Translations under genes and position numbers: made by a program | Shown here: one piece after another, positions 9,832-16,863 of the stretch | How the letters are laid out: each line of letters begins with the position of its first letter | How positions within the stretch are numbered: position 1 is the first letter of the stretch | Source: Devosia sp. | GTDB lineage: Bacteria; Pseudomonadota; Alphaproteobacteria; Rhizobiales; Devosiaceae | Reading direction: 5' to 3' | Length of the DNA: 64,000 nt | Assembly (NCBI GenBank): GCA_016713105.1 | Contig: JADJPS010000003.1 | Coordinates: 124,001-188,000 of the forward strand | Notes under the pieces: generated by a model | Told to the model about the DNA's origin: nothing | The model's database searches: none | What the model saw: the letters and a program-made list of their open reading frames with translations, nothing else

Positions 9832-11084
9832 CAGCGCGGGTCCTTGCCGAAGCGCTTGACGTATTCGGCGACGCCACCGGTGGCGAGCGCGTCGGCCTGC
9901 TCGAGCCAGCGGTCGCGAAGGACGCGGCCCCTAAAGCCGAGTTCGCCTTCGACGGCCGCGATCTGTTCGGGGGTGAGGCGGGCGACCTGCGCCCAGGTGG
10001 TGATGCCGACGGCATTCATGTTGCGCTCGAGCACCGGACCGACGCCGGAGATCAGCTTGAGGTCGTCGGCAGCGCCGGCAGGCGCTTCGAACAGCTTGCG
10101 GACCGGCTTCTTGCCGGGGGCGGCACCGCTGTCGACCTTGCCTGCCGGGGACTCGGCACCGGTAGCCGTTTCCCGCATCGCCCGGTTCGGTTCGCCGTCG
10201 GCGCCGGCCGCGGCGTTGGCCTGCCGGCGTTCGGCTTCGGCGGCGGCAGGCGAGGCCTTCGGCGCGCCCGCCGGTCCCTTGATGGCGGGTGCGGATTCTT
10301 CGGATACCGCACGCTTGCGGCCCGGCTGGGTCGGCGGCTCCTGGCTAGAGCGTCCGGCCGGAAGCGGTGCGGCGGGGGCCGACGCGGCAGGGGCCGGAGC
10401 GGCGGGTGCCGCCGGGGCGGGTGCCGCAGGCGCTGCGGGGGGCGGGAAGGGCTTGTAGGTGCGCCCGGCGCTCGGCGCGTCCAGCAGGGTCGTCCGACCG
10501 CCCTCGGCCGCCGAGTACTGGCGCGCGATCTGCGGGCCGGGCCTGACTTCATTGCCCTTGCCGGCGGCGAACTTGTCGAGCAGAGCCTCGAAGCTCTCGA
10601 CCGTCAGGTCTTCGTAGGTGTCGTTGCCGATCATCACCATCGGGGCGTTGACGCAGGCGCCGGCGCACTCGACCTCTTCCCAGCTCAGCGTGCCCTCGGC
10701 ATTGGTCTCGAACGGGCTGTGGTTGATGCGTCGCTCGCAGACATGGCGGATATCCTCGGCTCCACGCAACATGCAGGGAGTGGTACCGCAGACCTGGACA
10801 TGCGCGAACCGGCCGACCGGTTTCAGCTGGAACTGCGTGTAGAAGGTCGCGACCTCGAGCACGCGGATATAGGGCATGGCGAGCATGGTCGCGACGTACT
10901 CGATCGCGGCGCGGGTCACCCAGCCCTCCTGCTCCTGCACCCGCCAGAGCAGCGGGATCACCGCCGACTGCTGCCGGCCGGCCGGGTACTCGGCGATCTT
11001 GCTTTCGGCCCAGGCGAGGTTGTCGCCCGAGAAGCTGAAGCTCCCCGGCTGGACGGACGCATCTGCAAGGCGGCGGACAGACAT
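9831..11084 (-). CDS. nuoE: NADH-quinone oxidoreductase subunit E with long C-terminal HhH extension
   Basis: Residues 1-200 are a typical 24-kDa thioredoxin-fold subunit with the [2Fe-2S] N1a ligands C99, C104, C140 and C144. The protein is 417 residues, about twice the usual 160-220. A low-complexity Ala/Pro linker spans about residues 205-340, with repeats of the type APAAPAAPAP. A compact domain at about 350-410 (DDLKLISGVGPVLERNMNAV, then TWAQVARLTPEQIAAVE) looks like a helix-hairpin-helix fold with the GVGP turn. HhH domains often bind nucleic acid, but here it may bind protein. NuoE/HhH fusions occur in related alphaproteobacteria as far as I know. The start overlaps the nuoD stop by one base. 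Confidence 0.95.
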   Translation of the reverse strand: MSVRRLADASVQPGSFSFSGDNLAWAESKIAEYPAGRQQSAVIPLLWRVQEQEGWVTRAAIEYVATMLAMPYIRVLEVATFYTQFQLKPVGRFAHVQVCGTTPCMLRGAEDIRHVCERRINHSPFETNAEGTLSWEEVECAGACVNAPMVMIGNDTYEDLTVESFEALLDKFAAGKGNEVRPGPQIARQYSAAEGGRTTLLDAPSAGRTYKPFPPPAAPAAPAPAAPAAPAPAASAPAAPLPAGRSSQEPPTQPGRKRAVSEESAPAIKGPAGAPKASPAAAEAERRQANAAAGADGEPNRAMRETATGAESPAGKVDSGAAPGKKPVRKLFEAPAGAADDLKLISGVGPVLERNMNAVGITTWAQVARLTPEQIAAVEGELGFRGRVLRDRWLEQADALATGGVAEYVKRFGKDPR

Positions 11085-12277
11085 CAGCGATCGACCTCAC
11101 CGAAGACGATATCGAGCGAACCGAGGATGGCCGAGACGTCGGCCAGCATATGCCCGCGACACAGGAAATCCATCGCCGAAAGGTGCGCGAATCCCGGCGC
11201 CTTGATCTTGCAGCGATAGGGCTTGTTGGTACCGTCGGCGACCAGGTAGACGCCGAACTCGCCCTTCGGGGCCTCGACGGCCGCATAGACCTCGCCGGCG
11301 GGGACCTTGAAGCCCTCGGTGTACAGCTTGAAGTGATGGATCAGGGCTTCCATCGACTGCTTCATCTCGCCGCGCTTCGGCGGCACGACCTTGCCGTCGG
11401 TCGATGACACGGGCCCCTGCCCTTCCGGCGCGTTCAGCAGGTCAATGACCTGCTTCATGATGCGGATCGACTGACGCATCTCATCCATGCGGACGAGGTA
11501 GCGGTCGTAGCAGTCTCCGTTCTTGCCCACAGGGATGTCGAACTCGAGCCGGTCGTAGCATTCGTAAGGCTGGCTCTTGCGCAGGTCCCAGGCGGCGCCC
11601 GAGCCGCGGATCATGACGCCGGAGAAGCCCCACTTCCACGCATCCTCGAGCGACACCACGCCGATATCGGCGTTGCGCTGCATGTAGATGCGGTTGCCGG
11701 TCATCAGCCCTTCGAGGTCGTCGAGCACCTTGAGGAACGGATCGCAGAACGCCCCGATGTCGTCGACCAGGGCCTGCGGCAGGTCCTGGTGCACGCCGCC
11801 GGGCCGGAAATAGGCCGCATGCATGCGGCTGCCCGAAGCGCGCTCGTAAAAGATCATCAGCTTCTCGCGCTCGTCGAACCCCCAGAGCGGCGGCGTCAGC
11901 GCGCCCACGTCCAGCGCCTGGGTCGTGGTGTTGAGGATGTGGCTGAGCAGCCGGCCGATCTCGGCAAACAGCACGCGAATCAGCTGGCCGCGGAACGGCA
12001 CCGTGATGCCGAGCAGCTTTTCAGTCGCGAGGCAGAACGCGTGCTCCTGGTTCATCGGCGCGACATAGTCGAGCCGATCGAAATACGGCACCGCCTGCAG
12101 GTAGGTCTTGGTCTCGATCAGCTTTTCGGTGCCGCGGTGCAGCAGCCCGATATGGGGGTCGACGCGCTCGACGACTTCGCCGTCGAGCTCGAGCACGAGG
12201 CGCAGCACGCCGTGCGCGGCGGGGTGCTGCGGACCGAAGTTGATCGTGAAGTTGCGGACGTCGGCTTCGGCGCTCAT
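11084..12277 (-). CDS. nuoD: NADH-quinone oxidoreductase subunit D
   Basis: 49-kDa subunit that lines the quinone cavity with NuoB (397 residues). Family segments are NFTINFGPQHPAAHGVLRLV at the N-terminus, PHIGLLHRGTEKLIE, and the C-terminal SILGSLDIVFGEVDR ending in the conserved Arg. I start at ATG 12277 (MSAEADVRNFTINFG). The frame runs upstream to 12337 through the inverted repeat of the adjoining cassette, which is not family sequence. It is separated from nuoC by a 437-bp inserted element, whereas nuoC and nuoD are normally adjacent or fused. Confidence 0.97.
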   Translation of the reverse strand: MSAEADVRNFTINFGPQHPAAHGVLRLVLELDGEVVERVDPHIGLLHRGTEKLIETKTYLQAVPYFDRLDYVAPMNQEHAFCLATEKLLGITVPFRGQLIRVLFAEIGRLLSHILNTTTQALDVGALTPPLWGFDEREKLMIFYERASGSRMHAAYFRPGGVHQDLPQALVDDIGAFCDPFLKVLDDLEGLMTGNRIYMQRNADIGVVSLEDAWKWGFSGVMIRGSGAAWDLRKSQPYECYDRLEFDIPVGKNGDCYDRYLVRMDEMRQSIRIMKQVIDLLNAPEGQGPVSSTDGKVVPPKRGEMKQSMEALIHHFKLYTEGFKVPAGEVYAAVEAPKGEFGVYLVADGTNKPYRCKIKAPGFAHLSAMDFLCRGHMLADVSAILGSLDIVFGEVDR

Positions 12278-12305
12278 ACCATGACCCCGGGGATGGCATC
12301 GCGAA

Positions 12306-12325
12306 TGGTGAATCGTGAATGGTGA
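12306..12325 (+). repeat. Left inverted repeat of the 4HB cassette
   Basis: The sequence is TGGTGAATCGTGAATGGTGA. It contains an internal near-tandem TGAATGG/TGAATCG pattern that continues a few bases inward (ATGG). Downstream of the 4HB stop codon and upstream of nuoD. Confidence 0.8.
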
Positions 12326-12341
12326 ATGGTGCACCACGCCG

Positions 12342-12729
12342 TCATCGCCGATCCTCCTTCAGGTCCAGCTTTCTGACCAGCCCGACGAGCATCTTTCCGA
12401 TGCGCTGGCATCGGGCCATGACCCGCTCGACGGGCTCGCCGCCGACCAGTCCCACGCGACCTGCAAGTAGGACCAGCGTCTCAACCTCCTTGAGCGACCC
12501 CTGCGATATCCGGAGGAACTGGATGAATGAACGAGTCTGCTGGCGACCGTACCCCTCCGCGATATTCGCGGCCACCGACGCGGACGCGCGCCGCATCTGC
12601 GACGTCATGCCGAACATCTCCTCCCTCGGAAACGACCCAGTCAATTCGTAGACGTCAGCGGCCAAGTTCATCGACTCATTCCAAACATCGAGGTCGCGGT
12701 AGTCAGTGATCGGCTTTGGGGGTCACCAT
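12342..12729 (-). pseudogene. Four-helix-bundle protein (S23/IVP family), apparent 1-nt frameshift near start
   Basis: The main frame (from an internal ATG at 12671) gives 109 residues: MNLAADVYELTGSFPREEMF onward, then RRASASVAANIAEGYGRQ, the hallmark of the 23S rRNA intervening-sequence/four-helix-bundle family. Family N-termini normally read PxTDYRDLxVW just before this. Those residues (PKPITDYRDLDVWNES) are present in frame but lack a start codon and are preceded by TGA. Removing one base from the five-base run at 12718-12722 joins them to the ATG at 12729 in the right inverted repeat (MVTPKPITDY) and gives 128 residues, the usual size. Either this is an indel error or translation starts internally. 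Cellular function of the family is unclear. Confidence 0.75.
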
Positions 12730-12742
12730 TCACAATTCACCA
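12723..12742 (-). repeat. Right inverted repeat of the 4HB cassette, overlapping the nuoC stop
   Basis: On the minus strand it reads TGGTGAATTGTGAATGGTGA, with one mismatch to the left repeat. The first six bases are the nuoC terminal Trp codon and TGA. An ATG at 12729-12727 is the likely original start of the 4HB gene. Confidence 0.8.
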
Positions 12743-13351
12743 CTCCGACTTCTTCTCATCGCCCGGGAGCACGTAGTCCGTTCCCTCCCAGGGGCTCAGA
12801 TAGTCGAACTGCCGGAACTCCTGGGCCAGTTTCACCGGCTCGTAGACGACGCGCTTGCGCTCCTCGTCGTAGCGAAGCTCGACATAGCCGGTGGTCGGGA
12901 AGTCCCGGCGCAGCGGGTGGCCGTCGAAGCCGTAGTCGGTAAGGATGCGGCGCAGGTCGGGATGGCCGGAAAACAGGATGCCGCACAGATCGTAGGCCTC
13001 GCGCTCGAACCAGTCGGCGCCGGGAAAGATGCCCGTGATCGAAGGCACCGGCGTGTCCTCGTCGGTCGCCACCTTCAGCCGGATGCGCAGGTTCTGCTTC
13101 GGACTGAGCAGGTGATAGACGACATCGAAGCGCTCGGCACGCTCGGGATAGTCGACGCCGCAGACATCCACCAGGGAGATGAAGCTCTCGGCATCATGCA
13201 AGTGCTGGACGACATCGAGGATGTCATCGCGACCGACGTTCAGCGTCAGTTCGCCATAGCCGAGCGAATGCCCGACGATCTTGTCGCCATAGAAGTTGCG
13301 CAGGCGCTCGGCCAGCGCCGCGAGCGGGGATTGGGGGGAGCCCTCGGCCAT
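12737..13351 (-). CDS. nuoC: NADH-quinone oxidoreductase subunit C
   Basis: 30-kDa peripheral-arm subunit of complex I (204 residues), not fused to NuoD here. Family marks are the FEREAYDLCGILFSGHPDLR segment and LTDYGFDGHPLRRDFP. The start is ATG 13351 (MAEGSPQSPLAALAERLRNF); a longer open frame upstream is translated nuoB. Its C-terminus (GDEKKSEW then TGA) lies within the right inverted repeat of the inserted 4HB cassette, so the insertion may have replaced the last codon or codons. The gap to nuoB is 8 bp. Confidence 0.96.
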   Translation of the reverse strand: MAEGSPQSPLAALAERLRNFYGDKIVGHSLGYGELTLNVGRDDILDVVQHLHDAESFISLVDVCGVDYPERAERFDVVYHLLSPKQNLRIRLKVATDEDTPVPSITGIFPGADWFEREAYDLCGILFSGHPDLRRILTDYGFDGHPLRRDFPTTGYVELRYDEERKRVVYEPVKLAQEFRQFDYLSPWEGTDYVLPGDEKKSEW

Positions 13352-13359
13352 GGCCGGTC

Positions 13360-13941
13360 CTATCGTTCGATCGTGCCGGTGCGGCGAATCTTCTTTTGCA
13401 GCATCAGGAGGCCGTAGAGCAGCGCCTCTGCGGTCGGCGGACAGCCCGGCACGTAGACGTCCACGGGCACCACACGATCGCAGCCGCGCACGACCGAGTA
13501 GGAATAGTGATAGTAGCCGCCCCCATTGGCGCAGCTGCCCATCGAGACCACGTAGCGCGGCTCCGGCATCTGATCGTAGACCTTGCGCAGGGCGGGCGCC
13601 ATCTTGTTGGTCAGGGTACCGGCGACGATCATCACGTCGGACTGGCGCGGCGAGGCGCGCGGGGCCAGCCCGAAGCGCTCGACGTCGTAGCGCGGCATCG
13701 ACATCTGCATCATCTCGACCGCGCAGCAGGCGAGGCCGAACGTCATCCACATCAGCGAGCCGGTCCGCGCCCAGTTGATCAGGTCGTCGGTCGAGGTGAC
13801 GAGGAAGCCCTTGTCGGCCAGCTCGTTGTTGATCTCGGTGAAGTACGGATCGTTCGCGCCGATCGGCCTGCCGGTCGACGGATCCAGCACGCCGATGGGT
13901 CGCGGCGCGATCAGCGTGCCGCCTGTCTCGCTCAATCCCAT
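13360..13941 (-). CDS. nuoB: NADH-quinone oxidoreductase subunit B (N2 cluster)
   Basis: Subunit that holds the terminal [4Fe-4S] cluster N2 next to the quinone site (193 residues). The tandem cysteines C72-C73 in FGLACCAVEM, plus C137 (MGSCANGGG) and C167 (VPGCPP), are the expected ligands. I start at ATG 13941 (MGLSETGGTLIAPRPIGVLD), which overlaps the nuoA 3' end by 10 bp. The long frame upstream is a shadow of nuoA. Confidence 0.96.
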   Translation of the reverse strand: MGLSETGGTLIAPRPIGVLDPSTGRPIGANDPYFTEINNELADKGFLVTSTDDLINWARTGSLMWMTFGLACCAVEMMQMSMPRYDVERFGLAPRASPRQSDVMIVAGTLTNKMAPALRKVYDQMPEPRYVVSMGSCANGGGYYHYSYSVVRGCDRVVPVDVYVPGCPPTAEALLYGLLMLQKKIRRTGTIER

Positions 13942-14297
13942 TCCAGCGCGCCTTTCTTCCATTCGTAGATGAAGCCCACGGTCAGCACGCCAAGGAACAG
14001 CATCATCGACCAGAAGCCGAACCAGCCGACATCGTGGAAGGCGATCGCCCAGGGGAACAGGAACGCCACTTCGAGGTCGAAGATGATGAACAGGATCGAG
14101 ACCAGGTAGAATCGGACGTCGAACTTCATGCGGGCATCGTCGAACGCGTCGAATCCGCATTCATAGGCCGACACCTTCTCCGGATCCGGCTTCTTGTAGG
14201 CGACGAGGAAGGGAGCAACGAGGAGTGCCAGGCCGATCACGGCAGCAAGGCCGATGAAGATGACGATCGGCAGGTAGTCGCTGAGCAACGCGTTCAT
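13932..14297 (-). CDS. nuoA: NADH-quinone oxidoreductase subunit A
   Basis: Three-helix membrane subunit and first gene of the operon (121 residues). It has the conserved YECGFDAFDDARMKFDVRFY loop and the FDLEVAFLFPWA membrane segment with conserved Asp/Glu. Its end overlaps nuoB. Upstream lies a 281-bp intergenic stretch with a candidate promoter about 100 bp before the ATG. Confidence 0.96.
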   Translation of the reverse strand: MNALLSDYLPIVIFIGLAAVIGLALLVAPFLVAYKKPDPEKVSAYECGFDAFDDARMKFDVRFYLVSILFIIFDLEVAFLFPWAIAFHDVGWFGFWSMMLFLGVLTVGFIYEWKKGALEWD

Positions 14298-14395
14298 CGT
14301 GCAGCCTATGGTCGAGAGCCGGCCGCGAGGCCGTTTCGCGCGGTCAAGGCTGCGATTATGGGCAACTTTGGCGACGCGAATGCGATGGGCTCGGG

Positions 14396-14423
14396 ATTAT
14401 CCCACGCCTCACCCCGATTCAAG
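14396..14423 (-). promoter_or_regulatory. Candidate sigma-70-type promoter of the nuo operon
   Basis: Reading the minus strand, CTTGAA (14423-14418) and GATAAT (14401-14396) are separated by 16 bp. This is close to the alphaproteobacterial CTTGAC/TATAAT-like arrangement and would give a 5' leader of about 90 nt before nuoA. It is the best match in the 281-bp intergenic region. Confidence 0.45.
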
Positions 14424-14531
14424 GAAAACAAAACCTGACTCAAAACGTCCGGTTAGCAGATGAAGACCCCTGCCGTGGCAACGGGCCTACGGGGTGGAAA
14501 GGCGTGCTCCGGACCTGCTCGAAATGACAAA

Positions 14532-14551
14532 GGCCCCGCCGAAGCGGGGCC
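14532..14551 (-). terminator. Rho-independent terminator after the outer-membrane protein gene
   Basis: A perfect 8-bp GC stem GGCCCCGC/GCGGGGCC has a 4-base TTCG-type loop on the minus strand. It is followed on that strand by TTTGTCATTT and lies 28 bp past the stop at 14579. Confidence 0.8.
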
Positions 14552-14578
14552 CTTCACAAGCGCAACCGGCCTGGCCGA

Positions 14579-15091
14579 TCAGAAGTGCCAGTTGAAGCCG
14601 AACTTGGCGACGTGGGCGTCGTCGGCCGACGTGTCGAGGTCCCACTGGTACTGGTATTCGGCCTTCAGCGACAAATTGTCGGCGAGCATGACCTCGGCAC
14701 CAACACCGACCGGAGCGTAAGCATCGGTAATGGAGTTCACGCCGATACCGGCGAGGCCGTAGATGGCAAAGGTCTCGGCTGCAAAGCCGAGCTTACCGTG
14801 CACCTGGCCCTGCCAGCTGTCGTCGCTGAGCCAGGCAACGCTGCCTTCCGCACCGGCGAGCAGGTTCTTGTCGATCAGGACGTTGACGCCGAGATTGGCG
14901 CCGAGCCCAAAGATCGAACCGGTCTGACCGGACACCCAGAGGCCGGCATACGGACCGCTCCAGTCGACAGACGCATAGTCGTCGTAGACCGGACCCGGCT
15001 CGGAACCGATGATGAGATCAGCCGCGGAAGCCGCCGAGGTGATACCGACGACCGCAACGGTGGCCAGCAGAGCGAGCTTGAGAGAGCGCAT
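14579..15091 (-). CDS. Outer-membrane beta-barrel protein, porin/Omp25-like
   Basis: 170 residues with a clear signal peptide (MRSLKLALLATVAVVGITSA, cleavage near ASAADL). Gly/aromatic-rich alternating strands follow, and the terminal FGFNWHF ends in Phe, as outer-membrane barrels do. The opening VDWSGPYAGLWVSGQTG resembles the N-terminal strand of small alphaproteobacterial OMPs of the Omp25/31 group. Length fits an eight-strand barrel. An AAGGA Shine-Dalgarno lies eight bases before the ATG, and a strong terminator follows. Specific function unknown. A second, related barrel gene follows upstream at 15315-15851. Confidence 0.75.
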   Translation of the reverse strand: MRSLKLALLATVAVVGITSAASAADLIIGSEPGPVYDDYASVDWSGPYAGLWVSGQTGSIFGLGANLGVNVLIDKNLLAGAEGSVAWLSDDSWQGQVHGKLGFAAETFAIYGLAGIGVNSITDAYAPVGVGAEVMLADNLSLKAEYQYQWDLDTSADDAHVAKFGFNWHF

Positions 15092-15314
15092 TTCAATATC
15101 CTTAGTCAGAGCTCAAGACAGGGGTGAGGTAGGCTGCACGACCGGGGGGTGCAAGTCGCAGATCAGGACCGCGTTGCACCTTTGGCCGGATTGATCATGC
15201 CTGTTGCCGGGGTGCCACAAGCTTGGGCGAAACTATGGCAGCGATACGTCGAGACTTTGACTAAAGGCCCGAGGCATTTGAACAATCGGCCTTCACCAGC
15301 CGTTAGCAGCCGAC

Positions 15315-15851
15315 TCAGAAGTGGAAAGCCGCGCCAAGCGTCAGCTGGTTCGACGGCATGGCGGCGGTGCCATCGAAACTGTGAAGATACTGGGCGCGCA
15401 GCGACACCGGCCCGGTGAGGGCAAACTCGAGACCGCCACCGGCGAGCGGACCGCCACCCACCCCCTGCAGGTCCCAGCCGTAGCCGGCCACCGCATAGAG
15501 CAGGATGTCGTCCGTCAGGACGATGCCGCTGCGACCGAGCACCGATCCGTAGCTGGTGTCGATGCCCTCGCCCGACAGGCTCTGCAAGGTCACCTCCGCA
15601 CCGACCAGCACGAAATCGAGCTGGGCGTTGACGCCGATACCGGCTCCCAGACCGAACTGGCTCCCGGCGGCGCCGCCCTGCCCGGCCGCACCATAGACGC
15701 CGGCATAGAAGCCGGACCAGTCGAAGCCCGCCGGCTCAGCAGGTACCGCCAGGCTGGTCGTCTCAACGGACAGCGTGACGGGATCGACTGCACCGGCAGC
15801 GGTTGTCCCCGCGAGCGCGAGCAATGCGGAGACGATCAGGCAAACGCGCAT
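15315..15851 (-). CDS. Outer-membrane beta-barrel protein, second copy
   Basis: 178 residues: signal peptide MRVCLIVSALLALAGTTAAG, then FDWSGFYAGVYGAAGQGG, which parallels the neighbouring barrel protein (DWSGPYAGLWVSG). Strand-like repeats follow, and the C-terminal LTLGAAFHF ends in Phe. AGGAGG lies six bases before ATG 15851, which fixes the start; the open frame extends further upstream only as a shadow of the SDR gene. It shares orientation and architecture with the 14579-15091 gene, so the two are probably diverged duplicates. The 223-bp space between them shows no other gene. Confidence 0.7.
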   Translation of the reverse strand: MRVCLIVSALLALAGTTAAGAVDPVTLSVETTSLAVPAEPAGFDWSGFYAGVYGAAGQGGAAGSQFGLGAGIGVNAQLDFVLVGAEVTLQSLSGEGIDTSYGSVLGRSGIVLTDDILLYAVAGYGWDLQGVGGGPLAGGGLEFALTGPVSLRAQYLHSFDGTAAMPSNQLTLGAAFHF

Positions 15852-15967
15852 CGCATCCTCCTGCGACTCTTCCGCGGCTAAACGGGCGGAGGGGCCGCCG
15901 GGTTCCCCACGAGCCGAGACGAGCCGGGTCCAGGAGTGGTCGGGACGGCGCGCGACTCTCCTTCCGA

Positions 15968-16735
15968 CTAGATGCTCGCCAGGTAGCCGCCGTCGACATA
16001 AAGGACCTGGCCGGTGACGTAGGCCGAGGCCGGCGCGGCGAGGAACACCGTGGCGCCGACCAGATCGTCGAGTTCGCCGAAGCGGCGCATCGGCAGCCTG
16101 GCGAGCATGGCGGATCGCCAGCCGGAGTCGGCATAAAAGCCGGCGGTCATCTCGGTCTCGAAGTAGCCGGGGCCGAGACCGTTCACGCGGATGCCGAGAT
16201 GGGCCCATTCGGCGGCCAGCGCCCGGGTCATTCCGGCAAGACCGCTCTTCGACGAGGTGTAGGCCGCCGCGGTCGGGATGCCGACCTCCGAACTCAGCGA
16301 ACAGAGGTTGACGATGCTGCCGGGCCGCCCGGCCAGCAGGCGGGCGAAGCCCTGCGCGACGAAGAACGCCCCCTTGAGGTTGGTGTCGACGATGCGGTCC
16401 CACAGCGATTCGGTGACCGCGAGCGACGGCGAGACCTGCTCGGTGCCGGCATTGTTGACGAGGATGGTCGGGGCAAGTCCCCGGGCAGCGAGTTGTGAAA
16501 ACAGCGCGTCGATCGAGATCGAATCGCTGACGTCGAGCACGAGGACCGTGGCGACGCGACCGAGGGCGCGGACCTGTGCCGCAACCTCCTCAAGGGCTTC
16601 GTGACTGCGCGCGGCGAGTACGACGTCCGCTCCGGCCTCGGCGAGGCCCCGTGCCAGAGCCGCGCCGATGCCGCGGCTGGCGCCGGTGACGAGAGCCAGC
16701 TGGCCGGTGAGGTCGAAACGCGCCGAATGGGTCAT
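15968..16735 (-). CDS. SDR-family NAD(P)-dependent oxidoreductase
   Basis: A classical short-chain dehydrogenase (255 residues from ATG 16735). It has the cofactor motif TGASRGIG near the N-terminus, NNAG, a catalytic Ser in NLCSLSSEVG, YxxxK in YTSSK, and the C-terminal VDGGYL. It most resembles gluconate 5-dehydrogenase/3-oxoacyl reductase-like members, and substrate cannot be told. An upstream ATG at 16756 is possible, but CAGGA precedes the internal ATG. It is divergent from the dimethylformamidase-like gene, with a 7+7 palindrome in between, so it may belong to the same catabolic unit. Confidence 0.85.
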   Translation of the reverse strand: MTHSARFDLTGQLALVTGASRGIGAALARGLAEAGADVVLAARSHEALEEVAAQVRALGRVATVLVLDVSDSISIDALFSQLAARGLAPTILVNNAGTEQVSPSLAVTESLWDRIVDTNLKGAFFVAQGFARLLAGRPGSIVNLCSLSSEVGIPTAAAYTSSKSGLAGMTRALAAEWAHLGIRVNGLGPGYFETEMTAGFYADSGWRSAMLARLPMRRFGELDDLVGATVFLAAPASAYVTGQVLYVDGGYLASI

Positions 16736-16762
16736 TGCCGGGTCCTGGAAAGGCATGCGAAG

Positions 16763-16780
16763 TGCCGCAGTATTGCGGCA
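16763..16780. promoter_or_regulatory. Palindromic candidate operator in the divergent SDR/amidase promoter region
   Basis: Perfect inverted repeat TGCCGCA-gtat-TGCGGCA in the 128-bp space between the SDR start and the dimethylformamidase-like gene. An 18-bp dyad here is well placed to control both divergent units. No regulator gene for it lies next door. Confidence 0.4.
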
Positions 16781-16863
16781 GGACGACGCGCTTGGAAATG
16801 CGCCGTTGCGCGCACCTGCCCCATTGCGGCTAATAGGCTGCTGCTGCGAAGGAAAACAGACTG

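Larger units (their letters stand above)
12306..12742 (-). mobile_element. Putative 4HB gene cassette bounded by 20-bp inverted repeats, inserted between nuoC and nuoD
   Basis: A 437-bp unit is bounded by TGGTGAATCGTGAATGGTGA (12306-12325) and the inverted copy at 12723-12742, identical at 19 of 20 positions. Between them lies a single gene of the S23/four-helix-bundle (IVP) family. The outer end of the right repeat supplies the last sense codon and the stop of nuoC, and its inner end supplies an ATG for the inserted gene. The left repeat lies 28 bp before the nuoD start. There is no transposase. Known relatives of this protein are encoded in intervening sequences of 23S rRNA genes, which supports mobility; the mechanism is unknown. 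Confidence 0.6.

Noticed and set aside
15092..15314. Possible third small gene between the two outer-membrane protein genes
   Set aside because: Short plus-strand frames at 15009-15194 and 15149-15418 are open, but they have no Shine-Dalgarno, no composition difference from their surroundings and no recognisable motif.
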